DNA from: Ancylobacter gelatini
GTDB lineage: Bacteria; Pseudomonadota; Alphaproteobacteria; Rhizobiales; Xanthobacteraceae
DNA: 64,000 nt
NCBI RefSeq assembly: GCF_022601675.1
Contig: NZ_JAKVIL010000004.1
Coordinates: 62,001 to 126,000, forward strand
Direction: 5' to 3'
How positions within the stretch are numbered: position 1 is the stretch's first letter; each line of letters starts with the position of its first letter. A model generated the notes under the pieces. The model worked only from the letters and a program-made list of their open reading frames with translations. It did no database searches and had not been told where the DNA came from. Position numbers and translations under genes: made by a program. Positions 26,495 to 36,966 of this stretch are shown one piece after another.

Positions 26495-27253
26495 ATGACA
26501 AGGACCAGTGAGGCCGTCACGGCCGGTATTATGGTAATCGGCGACGAGATATTGTCCGGCCGGACCAAGGACCGGAACATCGGCTATATCGCGGAATACC
26601 TTACCGCGATCGGTATCGATGTGTCCGAAGTCCGGGTGGTTCCCGACATCGAGGAGGAGATCGTGGCCGCGCTGAACGCGCTGCGCGCGCGCTACACCTA
26701 TGTGTTCACCACCGGCGGCATCGGGCCGACCCATGACGACATCACCGCCGACGCGGTCGCCAAGGCGTTCGGGGTGACGATCGACATTGATCCCCGCGCG
26801 CGCGCTCTACTGGCGGCCCATGTCGGCGAGGCGAATCTCAACGAAGCGCGCCTGCGCATGGCGCGCATTCCGGCTGGCGCGGAACTCGTGGCGAACCCGG
26901 TTTCCAAGGCGCCGGGCTTCTGGATCGGCAACGTCATCGTCATGGCGGGGGTTCCGACCATCATGCAGGCCATGTTGGACGACGTGGCGCCCAAGCTGCG
27001 GACCGGCAAGGTCATGCTCTCGCAGACCCTGCCCGCCAATGCGCGCGAGGGTGACGTGGGCGGTCCACTCGCGCTCATCGCCAAGGCGCACCCCGGCGTG
27101 ACCATCGGCAGCTATCCGTTCATCGAGGAGAGCGGGCGGCCGAACACCAATCTCGTGGTGCGCTCGCGCGATCCCGACCACCTCGCCGCCGCCGTGGCGG
27201 ACGTCCGTCGCATGATCGAGGAAGTCGCGGCCGCACGCGCGGCGGGGGCCTGA
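26495..27253 (+). CDS. CinA-N/MoaB-type molybdopterin-binding domain protein
   Basis: 252 aa. AGIMVIGDEILSGRTKDRN is the CinA N-terminal motif, and TTGGIGPTHDDIT is the conserved MoCF-biosynthesis motif. It lacks the C-terminal amidase (PncC-type) domain of full CinA. Such short CinA-N proteins (CinA paralogues) are common in alphaproteobacteria; some hydrolyse nucleotide sugars or ADP-ribose. Substrate unknown. Confidence 0.85.
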   Translation: MTRTSEAVTAGIMVIGDEILSGRTKDRNIGYIAEYLTAIGIDVSEVRVVPDIEEEIVAALNALRARYTYVFTTGGIGPTHDDITADAVAKAFGVTIDIDPRARALLAAHVGEANLNEARLRMARIPAGAELVANPVSKAPGFWIGNVIVMAGVPTIMQAMLDDVAPKLRTGKVMLSQTLPANAREGDVGGPLALIAKAHPGVTIGSYPFIEESGRPNTNLVVRSRDPDHLAAAVADVRRMIEEVAAARAAGA

Positions 27254-27424
27254 ACCGGCAGAGCGGACGGCGTGCGCTGGGGACAGCGCACGCATCAGGC
27301 GCAATTGCGCCGTGGAGCCACTGGAGCGCAGCGCCCGGTAAGGCTAATGATCGCGGACCAAGCGTCATGTCCGGCCGCACGCCCGTGACGCTCGCGCGCC
27401 ATTGCCTGCCCGAGGTTTCCGCTT

Positions 27425-27931
27425 ATGTCCGACGATCGCCAGAAGAAGGCCTTTCCCGTCTCCTGGGACCAGTTCCACCGTGACGCCCGCGCGCTGGCGT
27501 GGCGCCTTGCCGGCGCCGGCCCGTTCACCGGGCTGGTGTGCATCACGCGCGGCGGCCTCGTGCCGGCTGCCATCGTGGCGCGCGAGCTCGGCATCCGGCT
27601 CATCGAATCCGTGTGCATCGCGAGCTATCACGACTACAACAACCAGGGCGAGATGCAGGTCATCAAGCCGATCGCCGATGCGGTGTTCGCCGCGGCGGGC
27701 GAGGGCGGGCAGGGGCTTCTCGTGATCGACGATCTGGTCGATACCGGCTCGACCGCGCGCGTGGTGCGCGAGATGCTGCCCAAGGCGCATTTCGCCACCG
27801 TCTATGCCAAGCCGCTGGGGCGCCCGCTGATCGATACCTTCATCACCGAGGTCAGCCAGGATACGTGGATCTATTTTCCGTGGGACATGGGCCTGTCGTT
27901 CCAGCCGCCGATCCGCGACGGCGTGGCCTGA
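27425..27931 (+). CDS. gpt: Xanthine phosphoribosyltransferase
   Basis: 168 aa. PRPP-binding motif [14 protein letters not shown], and [19 protein letters not shown] at the start, are typical of Gpt. It transfers ribose-5-phosphate from PRPP to xanthine or guanine (salvage) at the membrane or cytoplasm. The downstream gene follows after 12 bases, so both are probably co-transcribed. Confidence 0.93.
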   Translation: MSDDRQKKAFPVSWDQFHRDARALAWRLAGAGPFTGLVCITRGGLVPAAIVARELGIRLIESVCIASYHDYNNQGEMQVIKPIADAVFAAAGEGGQGLLVIDDLVDTGSTARVVREMLPKAHFATVYAKPLGRPLIDTFITEVSQDTWIYFPWDMGLSFQPPIRDGVA

Positions 27932-27943
27932 GGGAGAACAGCA

Positions 27944-28330
27944 ATGGGATATGACGACGAGCAACTGCCGGGCGACGAGATGTCCGACGACGCGTATGAG
28001 GCCGCCTATGAGCAGCACCGCAACGCGCTCTACGAGATGCTGATCGCCTATGCCGACCAGGAGGATCTCAGCGACGGCTTCATGGCGCAGCTGGCCTCCG
28101 ATCTCGGCCTGTCGCTGCGCATGATCGCCTATGCCTCGGAGACCGAGAAACCGTCGGTCGGCGGTTTGCGGCTCGACCTCGACCGCTTCGCCCGCGAACT
28201 CGGCGAGAGCGTGCGCGAGGCCAAGAAGGGTGCCGCCGAATTCATCGCGGAGGCCAAGGCCGCGCGCGAAGAGGATGAGCGCGCGGCAGCCGATACTAAG
28301 GGCGACGCGCCCGGCACGCCGCGCCAGTGA
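27944..28330 (+). CDS. Hypothetical acidic protein downstream of gpt
   Basis: 128 aa. I do not recognise the family. The central part (AYEQHRNALYEMLIAYADQEDLSDGFMAQLASDLGLSLRMIAYA) is helical. The C-terminus is a charged Lys/Glu/Ala tail (EAKKGAAEFIAEAKAAREEDERA), possibly coiled coil. No signal or membrane segment. AGGGAGAA lies upstream. It may be a partner of gpt, but nothing shows its job. Confidence 0.7.
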   Translation: MGYDDEQLPGDEMSDDAYEAAYEQHRNALYEMLIAYADQEDLSDGFMAQLASDLGLSLRMIAYASETEKPSVGGLRLDLDRFARELGESVREAKKGAAEFIAEAKAAREEDERAAADTKGDAPGTPRQ

Positions 28331-28444
28331 CGCCACGACGCGAGTTGCGCAGCCCGCGACGTGCCGTGCCTCGCCTTTCAGCCGCGCCTGCGCTACGAGA
28401 CCACGATGTCAACGCGATCGGTTGCTTTTGGGGGAGATGCTCCG

Positions 28445-28864
28445 ATGACGCCTGGCCTGATTTCCATGATCCTGCGTTCGCCCATCACGGCGTTCGTCGC
28501 TCGCTTTCTGCTGATTTTCATGTTTCTCGGCAGTGGGATAAGCAAGATTGTTGATTTTGCGGGTGCGCAGGCCGAGATGGCCTTCTTCGGTCTCAACCCG
28601 CCCTGGCTGTTCGCGGTGCTCACCATCATCACCCAACTCGCCGGCTCGTTGCTGATCCTGTTCAACCGCGCTACCTGGCTGGCGGCGGGAGCACTGGGTA
28701 TTTTCACGGTATTGACCATTCCCATCGCTCACGCCTTCTGGACCATGGAAGGCGAGCGCGCCCAGATCGAGTTCTACTTCTTCGTCGAGCATCTGGCGGT
28801 CATCGGCGGCATGCTGCTGGTGGCCATTCATGCCGAGCGCTCGCGCGCCGGCCAAGCCGTATAA
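28445..28864 (+). CDS. DoxX-like small membrane protein
   Basis: 139 aa from ATG 28445 (GGGGGAGA upstream). Four helices: [67 protein letters not shown] and [17 protein letters not shown]. The pattern [14 protein letters not shown] ... [11 protein letters not shown] matches DoxX/DoxD-like proteins. Specific function is unknown. Confidence 0.78.
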   Translation: MTPGLISMILRSPITAFVARFLLIFMFLGSGISKIVDFAGAQAEMAFFGLNPPWLFAVLTIITQLAGSLLILFNRATWLAAGALGIFTVLTIPIAHAFWTMEGERAQIEFYFFVEHLAVIGGMLLVAIHAERSRAGQAV

Positions 28865-28911
28865 GGATAAGGCCCCGCGGTGGCTTGGCCGTGGGAGTGG
28901 AGGACGTTCAG

Positions 28912-30606
28912 ATGACTTTCGCGGCCCGGACCATCGACCCGAACAGCGATGCCGCCATCGCCGCCTCGGTGCCGCTTACGCCGATCGAGGAGATCGGCGC
29001 GCGGCTGGGCCTGCCCGCCTCCTCGCTCTACCGCTACGGCCCCTTCAAGGCGAAGATATCGCCCGAAGTGGCGAGAGCCGCGCAGGCCAGGCTCGGGGGC
29101 AAGCTGATCCTCGTCACCGCGATCAACCCGACGCCGGCCGGCGAAGGCAAGACCACCACCACGATCGGGCTCGGCGACGCGCTGGCGCGGGCGGGCGCTA
29201 AGGTGGCGATCGCGCTGCGCGAGCCGAGCCTTGGCCCGGTTTTCGGCTCCAAGGGTGGCGCCACCGGCGGTGGGCGCGCGCAGATCGTGCCGATGCAGGA
29301 GATCAACCTGCATTTCACCGGCGATTTCCACGCCATCAGCGCCGCGCACAATCTGCTGGCTGCCGCCATCGACAACCACATCTACTGGGGCAACGCGCTC
29401 GACATCGACCCGCGCCGCATCAACTGGCGACGGGTGATCGACCTGAACGACCGCGCGCTGCGCAGCGTCGTGGTCGGCCTCGGTGGCGCGGCCAATGGTT
29501 ACCCGCGCGAGGACGGTTTCGACATCACGGTCGCGAGCGAGATCATGGCGATCTTCTGCCTCGCCCGCTCACTTCCCGACCTTGAGGAGCGCCTCGGCCG
29601 CATGGTGATCGCGCAGACGCGCGCCCGCACGCCGGTCACCGCCGCCGACCTCAAGATCACCGGCGCCATGACCGCGCTGCTGCGCGATGCGTTCCAGCCC
29701 AATCTGGTGCAGACGCTGGAGGGCACGCCGGCCCTCGTCCATGGCGGCCCGTTCGCGAACATCGCCCATGGCTGCAATTCGGTGATCGCCACCCGCACCG
29801 CGCTCGGCCTCGCCGATTACGTGGTGACGGAAGCCGGCTTCGGCGCGGACCTTGGCGCCGAGAAGTTCCTCGACATCAAGTGCCGGCAGGCCGGCCTTGC
29901 GCCGTCCGCCATCGTCATCGTGGCCACCGTGCGCGCGCTGAAGATGCATGGCGGCGTCGCGCAGAAGGACCTTGGGCCGGAGAATGTCGCGGCGGTGACG
30001 GCCGGGACCGGGAATCTGGTGCGCCACATCGAGAACATGAAGGCCTATGGCGTGCCGGTGGTGGTCGCGATCAACCGCTTCACCAGCGATACCCCGGCCG
30101 AGATCGCCGCCGTGGAATCGGCCTGCAACGCGGTCGGCGCCGGCGTCCATCTGTGCGCGCACTGGGCCGAGGGTTCGGCCGGCGCCACCGGGCTCGCGGC
30201 CGAGGTGATGCAGCTCGCCGCCGAGCCGTCCAGCTTCCGGCCGCTCTATGACAGCGCGCTGCCGCTGGTGCAGAAGATCGAGACCATCGCCCACCGCATC
30301 TACCGGGCCGGCTCGATTTCGGTCGAGGCGAGCGCGCTCAAAAAGCTCGCCGAATACGAGGCCATGGGGTATGGCGACCTGCCGGTCTGCATGGCCAAGA
30401 CGCAGTACAGTTTCTCGGCCGACCCGGCCCAGCGCGGCACGCCGCAAGGCTTCGTGCTGCCGATCCGCGACGTGCGGCTCTCGGCGGGCGCCGGTTTCGT
30501 GGTAGCGCTGTGCGGCGACGTGATGACCATGCCGGGCCTCCCCTCCCGGCCGGCGGCGGAGCACATCTTCGTCGACGAGACCGGCTTCATCGGGGGCCTG
30601 AGCTGA
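28912..30606 (+). CDS. fhs: Formate-tetrahydrofolate ligase
   Basis: 564 aa from ATG 28912 with GGAGTGGAGG upstream. P-loop-like [18 protein letters not shown], then [35 protein letters not shown] and [13 protein letters not shown] are signature stretches. It makes 10-formyl-THF from formate, ATP and THF for purines and fMet, or runs C1 assimilation. No serine-cycle or mtdA neighbours are visible, so its wider role cannot be set. Confidence 0.97.
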   Translation: MTFAARTIDPNSDAAIAASVPLTPIEEIGARLGLPASSLYRYGPFKAKISPEVARAAQARLGGKLILVTAINPTPAGEGKTTTTIGLGDALARAGAKVAIALREPSLGPVFGSKGGATGGGRAQIVPMQEINLHFTGDFHAISAAHNLLAAAIDNHIYWGNALDIDPRRINWRRVIDLNDRALRSVVVGLGGAANGYPREDGFDITVASEIMAIFCLARSLPDLEERLGRMVIAQTRARTPVTAADLKITGAMTALLRDAFQPNLVQTLEGTPALVHGGPFANIAHGCNSVIATRTALGLADYVVTEAGFGADLGAEKFLDIKCRQAGLAPSAIVIVATVRALKMHGGVAQKDLGPENVAAVTAGTGNLVRHIENMKAYGVPVVVAINRFTSDTPAEIAAVESACNAVGAGVHLCAHWAEGSAGATGLAAEVMQLAAEPSSFRPLYDSALPLVQKIETIAHRIYRAGSISVEASALKKLAEYEAMGYGDLPVCMAKTQYSFSADPAQRGTPQGFVLPIRDVRLSAGAGFVVALCGDVMTMPGLPSRPAAEHIFVDETGFIGGLS

Positions 30607-30619
30607 CCCATCAGACTTG

Positions 30620-30706
30620 GCGGACGTGGCGAAACTGGTAGACGCACGAGACTTAAAATCTTGCGCCCTTAAAGGCTTACGGGTTCGAGTCCCGTCGTCC
30701 GCACCA
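30620..30706 (+). tRNA. tRNA-Leu(UAA)
   Basis: Acceptor stem GCGGACG (30620-30626) pairs with CGTCCGC (30696-30702), and the CCA end is encoded (30704-30706). The anticodon stem CGAGA/TCTTG encloses loop CTTAAAA with anticodon TAA at 30654-30656. GGGTTCGAGTCCC is the T arm. A long variable arm fits class II Leu. Confidence 0.96.
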
Positions 30707-30935
30707 TTCTGATATCCGACTTACCGACGATCCCCACGTCGACGCACTTCGGGCCGTCGAGCGCTCGCGCATGCTCCTCGCGCTTACTGGTCGGCGGTCC
30801 TGCCGGGTCCTCCCCACGCGCGCGCCGATTGTCGGATTTAACGACCTTTACCGCTTGCGGGCGCCCCTGCGCGGATTATCTTTGAGGGAACATGCGCGAC
30901 CGAATCCGGCGCGTTTCGGAAAGGCGGATGGCGTC

Positions 30936-31265
30936 ATGCCCAGGCACGTTCTTTTCCTTCTGCGTCACGCCCTCATCGGGTGCGCGCTGGCTGTTCTGTT
31001 CGTCGGCGGGCTCATCGCGTTCGACGTGGCCCGGCTCGGCGAGCTGGTGCTGCACTCTTCCAACGGCCTTCTTGCGGCTCTGGTGCTCACGGTTGCCCTC
31101 GCCATTACCTTCGGCAGCGTCCAGATGGGCTTTGCCGTGATGCTGCTCGGCGAAGACGATGAGACCGGGGGGCGCCGACAGATGACGGCGCGTCCCGCGC
31201 TGGTCCCGGTGCGCGTGCGCAGCCGCGACACCATGATACGCCGCACTCCGCGCCGGATCGACTGA
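30936..31265 (+). CDS. Hypothetical two-helix membrane protein
   Basis: 109 aa from ATG 30936. Two hydrophobic segments (ALIGCALAVLFVGGLIAFDV and SNGLLAALVLTVALAITFGSV, up to AVMLLG) and a basic C-terminal tail (VRVRSRDTMIRRTPRRID). I do not recognise the family. A longer upstream reading would lack a ribosome-binding site. Confidence 0.6.
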   Translation: MPRHVLFLLRHALIGCALAVLFVGGLIAFDVARLGELVLHSSNGLLAALVLTVALAITFGSVQMGFAVMLLGEDDETGGRRQMTARPALVPVRVRSRDTMIRRTPRRID

Positions 31266-31299
31266 GCCGCCGCGCTCCTTACCCACGCAGAAACCGACC

Positions 31300-31330
31300 G
31301 CCGCCCCGGGATCGCCACTTCCGGGGCGGC
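31300..31330 (+). terminator. Stem-loop after the two-helix membrane protein gene
   Basis: A 10-bp stem GCCGCCCCGG / CCGGGGCGGC with an 11-base loop, followed by GTTGTCGTGT. Weak T tail. Confidence 0.55.
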
Positions 31331-31401
31331 GTTGTCGTGTCTGGCTCTCCCCCACGGAGGGCGCAACTCCCGGTGCCTTGATCGAGCGCGCGCACCATGC
31401 A

Positions 31402-31420
31402 AATGATACATTGTATCATT
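31402..31420. promoter_or_regulatory. Perfect palindrome upstream of COG0523 gene, Zur-like
   Basis: AATGATACA-T-TGTATCATT, 9-base arms around one base, ends 21 bases before the start codon, in an A+T-rich patch. COG0523 proteins are often zinc-starvation genes repressed by Zur. The outer AATG and CATT fit alphaproteobacterial Zur sites, but this is a comparison from memory. Confidence 0.6.
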
Positions 31421-31441
31421 ATGCAAGTGGAGCGCGCATAG

Positions 31442-32656
<1,215 letters not shown>

Positions 32657-32880
32657 ACCGCGCAACCCCGGTTGAGCGGCCCCGGCGGCGCCTTCCTCTC
32701 CGTTATTCTCCCAAGTTGAAAAGACCTCCTGTTCTTGCGATCAGAATAACGTCGGCGTGTTCGTGCCGTGTTATGATCCATGCAGGTGTCGATCACTTGC
32801 GAACGGACGATAAGAACAGGGGCGTCTGCACGCCGCCGGGACGAACCTGCGGCGGACATGCCTCGAAAGGGAGAAGGTCC
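32657..32880. other. Intergenic region between COG0523 gene and ppk2
   Basis: 224 bases. A long-distance inverted repeat CCTGTTCTT (32728-32736) and AAGAACAGG (32812-32820) brackets 75 bases. No gene is visible. It probably contains the ppk2 promoter. Confidence 0.35.
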
Positions 32881-33687
32881 ATGAGCAGCAAGGCCGAGAA
32901 GCCCTCCAAGGACGACAAGCTTTCCCGCAAGAACTATGAATCGGAGCTCAAGCGGCTTCATGGCGAGCTGGTCAACCTGCAGGAATGGGCCAAGCACAGC
33001 GGCGCCAAGGTCTGCGTCGTGTTCGAGGGGCGCGACACCGCCGGCAAGGGCGGCGTCATCAAGGCGATCACCGAACGTGTCAGCCCGCGCGTGTTCCGTG
33101 TGGTCGCCCTGCCGCCGCCCAGCGACCGCGAGAAGTCGCAGATGTACGCCCAGCGTTACCTGCCGCACCTGCCGGCGGCAGGCGAGGTCGTGATCTTCGA
33201 CCGCAGCTGGTACAACCGCGCCGGGGTCGAGCGCGTCATGGGCTTCTGCAGCGACGAGCAGGCGAAGAAGTTCCTCGACACCATCTCGGCGGTCGAGAAG
33301 GCGATGATCGATTCCGGCGTGCTGCTGCTGAAATACTGGCTGGAAGTCAGCCAGGAGGAGCAGACCCGCCGCATCGAAAGCCGTATCACCGACCCGCGCA
33401 AGGTCTGGAAGCTCTCGCCCATGGACCTCAAATCCTATAGCCGCTGGTACGATTATTCCCGCGCGCGCGACGACATGTTCATGGCCTCGGATTCGGCCTG
33501 GGCGCCCTGGTACGTGGTCGATTCCAACGACAAGCGGCGCGCCCGGCTCAACATCATCGCCCACCTGCTCTCCAAGGTGCCCTATGAGGCGCCGAAGCGG
33601 GACAAGATCAAGCTGCCCAAGCGCCAGAAGGCGAACGGCTACCAGCCGCCGGAAGACACGCGCCACCACGTCCCCGCCGTGTATTGA
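32881..33687 (+). CDS. ppk2: Polyphosphate kinase 2
   Basis: 268 aa. Walker A VVFEGRDTAGKGG, VIFDRSWYNRAGVERVMGF and WDYSRARDDMF-like WYDYSRARDDMF are the PPK2 motifs. Length fits class I single-domain PPK2, which makes NTPs from polyphosphate (ADP/GDP) and is reversible. AGAAGG lies upstream of ATG 32881. Cytoplasmic. Confidence 0.95.
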   Translation: MSSKAEKPSKDDKLSRKNYESELKRLHGELVNLQEWAKHSGAKVCVVFEGRDTAGKGGVIKAITERVSPRVFRVVALPPPSDREKSQMYAQRYLPHLPAAGEVVIFDRSWYNRAGVERVMGFCSDEQAKKFLDTISAVEKAMIDSGVLLLKYWLEVSQEEQTRRIESRITDPRKVWKLSPMDLKSYSRWYDYSRARDDMFMASDSAWAPWYVVDSNDKRRARLNIIAHLLSKVPYEAPKRDKIKLPKRQKANGYQPPEDTRHHVPAVY

Positions 33688-33754
33688 CCGGGCGGATGTC
33701 AGTTTCCGCTCCCTAGTTCCAAGACGATCTGTCAGTTCGGTATGGAGTCCGACG

Positions 33755-34255
33755 ATGAGTGATGCCAGCAAGATTTCCGAGCCCCATCAGCGCCCGCTCG
33801 GCGATGAATCCTTCATGACGGCCGACGACCTGCGCAACTATATGGATCAGGTGGCCCTCGCCCGCGCCAATGAGGCGGTGGAGGCGATGGACAAGGCGGA
33901 CAAGGCCAAGCAGGAACTGGCCAAGACGCTCTCCGAGCCGCTCGACCTCACCCCGGCCAAGATCGCCGAGATCGAGGAAAACGTGCTGGTGAAGCTCCGC
34001 GCCGCCGCCGGGCGCGGCGAAACCGAGATGATGGTCATGCGCTTTCCCAACACGCTGTGCACGGATAATGGCCGGGCCATCAACAATGCGCTCGAAGGCT
34101 GGCCGGAGACGCTGACCGGTCGTCCCCGGCAGGCCTATGAATTGTGGCGCGACCAGCTGAAGCCGAAGGGCTTCGGCCTCGCCGCGATGATCGTGGAATG
34201 GCCGCGCGGCATGCCCGGCGATGTCGGCTTCTTTCTCACCTGGGGCCGCGGCTGA
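33755..34255 (+). CDS. Hypothetical protein
   Basis: 166 aa from ATG 33755 (GGAG upstream). N-terminal helical part (YMDQVALARANEAVEAMDKADKAKQELAKTL, read in pieces) is coiled-coil-like. The C-terminal half (MVMRFPNTLCTDNGRAINNALEGWPETLTG ... FGLAAMIVEWPRGMPGDVGFFLTWG) is globular and seems conserved. I recognise no family function. Follows ppk2 by 67 bases. Confidence 0.65.
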   Translation: MSDASKISEPHQRPLGDESFMTADDLRNYMDQVALARANEAVEAMDKADKAKQELAKTLSEPLDLTPAKIAEIEENVLVKLRAAAGRGETEMMVMRFPNTLCTDNGRAINNALEGWPETLTGRPRQAYELWRDQLKPKGFGLAAMIVEWPRGMPGDVGFFLTWGRG

Positions 34256-34371
34256 ACCGGACGTCCAAGGGGGCACAACCGACGCTTGCTTTCATGCGGG
34301 CATCGGTGCACCACATCGCGGGTGAGACATGACCGGCCGATGGCGGCCGGTGCCCTGGAGTTTGCGCAGAG

Positions 34372-34767
34372 ATGGCGCCCCTGAACCCTTCAGCCCCCCA
34401 CGACCTGCCCTTCTTCATCACCGCGCCGGGTGACACCGATGTGCTGATGGTGATCGCGGGCGTCACCGTCATCGCCGCCGCTCTGCTGGCCGGCGTGTTC
34501 TTCCTGCATGTTCACTCGCTGCCCGAGCGCTTGGCCCATAAGGGCCAGAAGCTTCAGTTCGAGCTGGTGGCGGTGATGTGCCTTCTGGCGCTGTTTACCC
34601 ATGCTCATGTGCTGTGGGTCGCGGCCTTGCTGCTGGCCTTCATCGACCTGCCGGACTTCCTCTCCCCGTTGAACCGCATCGCGCGTTCGCAGGAGAAGCT
34701 CGCCGGCTTGCCCTCGCCGCCGCAGCCGTCCGAGGACGAGAAGCTGAAGGAGGGCGGTCATGCTTGA
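34372..34767 (+). CDS. Hypothetical membrane protein, partner of HlyD-like gene
   Basis: 131 aa. Two membrane segments (MVIAGVTVIAAALLAGVFFLH and LVAVMCLLALFTHAHVLWVAALLLAF, joined by a short basic loop) and a charged C-terminal tail. The stop overlaps the next start by 8 bases, so both are one translation unit. E. coli YiaW (DUF3302)-YiaV has the same gene order (small membrane protein then HlyD). The similarity in sequence is not obvious to me. Confidence 0.65.
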   Translation: MAPLNPSAPHDLPFFITAPGDTDVLMVIAGVTVIAAALLAGVFFLHVHSLPERLAHKGQKLQFELVAVMCLLALFTHAHVLWVAALLLAFIDLPDFLSPLNRIARSQEKLAGLPSPPQPSEDEKLKEGGHA

Positions 34768-35995
34768 ACTGTTTCTCTGCTCGCTTCTCACCATCCTGCC
34801 GGACTACCTCTACCGGCGTTACGCTCAGGGCAAGCGGCTGGGTCGCGAGATCACGCTCTATTCGGTGTGGTTCGAGCTGCGGTGGGGCATCACCACCTGC
34901 CTCATGCTGACCATCGGGCTGATCACGGTGATCTTCTATAATCACCCGTCGAGTTCCAACGTCACGGCCTATTTCCGCACGGTCTCGATCCTGCCCGAGA
35001 CCATCGGCCGGGTGTCGCAGGTCCATGTCGGCGTCAGCGATCATGTCGCCAGGGGCCAGCCGATCTTCACCCTCGACGACACGGCCCAACGCGCCGCGGC
35101 CGAGACCGCCCGCCGCCGCATCGTGGAAACCGACGCGGCGATGGTGGTGGCGCGCTCGGACATCGCGGCGGCGGATGGCCAGATGCGGCAGGCCGAACAG
35201 GCGCTGCAGCAGGCGAAGGACGAGTTGCAGACCAAGCAGCTCTTGAATGACCGCAACGCCAATGTCGTAAGCCAGCGCGAAATCGAACGCCTTCAGGTGG
35301 TGGTCGACGGGCGCGAGGGCGCACTCGCTGCCGCCGCGGCGGCGAAGGAGGGCGCTCTGGCGCGGCTCGACACGCTGCTGCCGGCCCAGAAGGCCAGCGC
35401 CGAGGCCGCGCTGGCCGAGGCCGAGGCCGAGCTTGCAAAGACCGTGGTGCGCGCCGGCGTCGATGGTCGGGTCGAGCAGTTCACGCTTCGGGTCGGCGAC
35501 ATCGTGAACCCGATGATCCGCTCGGCGGGCGTTCTGATTCCCGATGACACCGGCCGCGAGCGCCTTATGGCCGGCTTCGGCCAGATTGAGGCGCAGATCA
35601 TGAAGCCGGGCATGGTCGCGGAGGCGACCTGCCTGTCCAAGCCGTTCACCATCATTCCCATGGTGGTCACCAACGTGCAGGAATTCATTGCTGCCGGCCA
35701 GTTCCGCTCCACCGAGCAACTCATCGATGCCCAGCAGTTGCAGAAGCCGGGCACGATCACCGTGATACTGGAACCGCTGTATCCGGATGGCCTCGATGGC
35801 GTGCCCCCGGGGTCGAGCTGCTTCGCCAATGCCTATTCCAGCAATCACGAAAAGCTGGCGGCCGGCGGGCTCGGCGTCGGCACCGCGCTCTATCTGCATG
35901 TGGTGGATACGGTCGCCCTGGTCCACGCGCTGCTGCTGCGCATCCAGGCACTCATCCTGCCGATCCAGACGCTGGTATTCTCCGGCGGCCATTGA
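34760..35995 (+). CDS. HlyD-family membrane fusion protein (YiaV-like)
   Basis: 411 aa. It has a membrane-anchoring N-terminus (FELRWGITTCLMLTIGLITVIFY), a lipoyl half (ILPETIGRVSQVHVGVSDHVARGQPIFTLD), a long coiled-coil arm (about residues 110-215, Ala/Glu/Gln rich) and the second lipoyl/barrel part, VVRAGVDGRVEQFTLRVGDIV. The N-terminal ~35 residues (LPDYLYRRYAQGKRLGRE) are an unusual addition before the anchor. No ABC or MFS partner is adjacent. It works as a periplasmic adaptor of an unidentified pump. Confidence 0.85.
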   Translation: MLELFLCSLLTILPDYLYRRYAQGKRLGREITLYSVWFELRWGITTCLMLTIGLITVIFYNHPSSSNVTAYFRTVSILPETIGRVSQVHVGVSDHVARGQPIFTLDDTAQRAAAETARRRIVETDAAMVVARSDIAAADGQMRQAEQALQQAKDELQTKQLLNDRNANVVSQREIERLQVVVDGREGALAAAAAAKEGALARLDTLLPAQKASAEAALAEAEAELAKTVVRAGVDGRVEQFTLRVGDIVNPMIRSAGVLIPDDTGRERLMAGFGQIEAQIMKPGMVAEATCLSKPFTIIPMVVTNVQEFIAAGQFRSTEQLIDAQQLQKPGTITVILEPLYPDGLDGVPPGSSCFANAYSSNHEKLAAGGLGVGTALYLHVVDTVALVHALLLRIQALILPIQTLVFSGGH

Positions 35996-36006
35996 GGCTT
36001 GAAAAG

Positions 36007-36048
36007 GACAGGAAGCCGGCGCGGGATCGTCCACGCTGGCCTCCTGTC
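36007..36048. terminator. Stem-loop between convergent hlyD-like gene and fabI
   Basis: GACAGGAAGCC (36007-36017) pairs with GGCCTCCTGTC (36038-36048) with one mismatch and a 20-base loop. Between convergent genes; no T run. Confidence 0.5.
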
Positions 36049-36085
36049 GTCTGGCCCATGCCTCGTCTGGCCCATGCCTCATCTG
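36048..36085. repeat. 16-bp tandem duplication
   Basis: CGTCTGGCCCATGCCT occurs twice head-to-tail (36048-36063 and 36064-36079), with a third partial copy starting CATCTGG. It lies in the spacer before the fabI stop, outside coding sequence. Confidence 0.7.
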
Positions 36086-36135
36086 GCGACGTCTCGTCCG
36101 CCAATGTCTCTCGCCCGGCCGCGAGGACGTCCAGT

Positions 36136-36921
36136 TCAGTCGATGATGTGGTAGCCGCCATCGATATAGAGCACCTGCCCGGTAATCAGCCGGGCGGCAT
36201 CATGGGCGAGGAAGGCCGTCGTGGTGCCGACATCGGCGATCCCGACAAGTTCGCGCGCCGGCGCCTTGCGCCGCGCCTTCTCCAGCAGCGCGTCGAATTC
36301 GGGGATGCCGGAGGCTGCGCGCGTCGCCAGCGGGCCGGGCGAGATCGCATGCACGCGGATGCCCTTCGGCCCCAGCTCGGCCGCCATGTAGCGCACCGCG
36401 CTCTCCAGCGCCGCCTTGGCCACGCCCATGATGTTGTAGTTCTCCACCACCATCTGCGAGCCGTAATAGGTCATGGTGAACAGCGTGCCGCCATTCGTCA
36501 TCAGCGGCTCGGCGAGCTGCGCCATGCGCATGAACGACCAGCAGGAAATCTCCATGGTCTTCAGGAAACCGTCCAGCGGCGCGTCGGTCACCCGGCCCGC
36601 CAGCGTGTCGCGTGGAGCAAATGCGATGGAGTGGATGACGAAATCCAGCTCGCCCCATTGCTCGGCGATGGTCTCGAACACCGCCTCGACCTGCCCGGGC
36701 ACGTTCATGTCCAGCGGCAGGAAGATCGCCGCCTCGACCTCGCGGGCCAGCGGCTCGACATGGGGCTTCGCCTTGTCGTTGAGATAGGTGAGGGCGAGTT
36801 TGGCCCCGAAGCCGTGAAAGGCCCGCGCGCAGCCCCAGGCGATCGACTGGTCGTTGGCCACGCCCACGATGAGCCCCTTCTTGCCGTCGAGCAGATTGGC
36901 CATGGCGGAAGGTATGGACAT
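36136..36921 (-). CDS. fabI: Enoyl-ACP reductase FabI
   Basis: 261 aa. LLDGKKGLIVGVANDQSIAWGCARAF is the FabI NADH-binding start. YNIMGVAK is the catalytic Tyr-x6-Lys, and SPGPLATRAASGIP follows. It reduces trans-2-enoyl-ACP in fatty acid synthesis. It lies in a - strand unit with pta and the DUF3141 gene. This suggests a second FabI copy linked to acyl-CoA/phosphate metabolism rather than the main FAS gene, but the other copy, if any, is outside. Confidence 0.95.
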   Translation of the reverse strand: MSIPSAMANLLDGKKGLIVGVANDQSIAWGCARAFHGFGAKLALTYLNDKAKPHVEPLAREVEAAIFLPLDMNVPGQVEAVFETIAEQWGELDFVIHSIAFAPRDTLAGRVTDAPLDGFLKTMEISCWSFMRMAQLAEPLMTNGGTLFTMTYYGSQMVVENYNIMGVAKAALESAVRYMAAELGPKGIRVHAISPGPLATRAASGIPEFDALLEKARRKAPARELVGIADVGTTTAFLAHDAARLITGQVLYIDGGYHIID

Positions 36922-36966
36922 CGCGCGTCTCCGATGCGGTCAGGAGGCCAGGGGCGGGAACGGCAG

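Noticed and set aside
32728..32820. 9-base inverted repeat 75 bases apart before ppk2
   Set aside because: Too short for its distance; likely chance. No known regulatory form.
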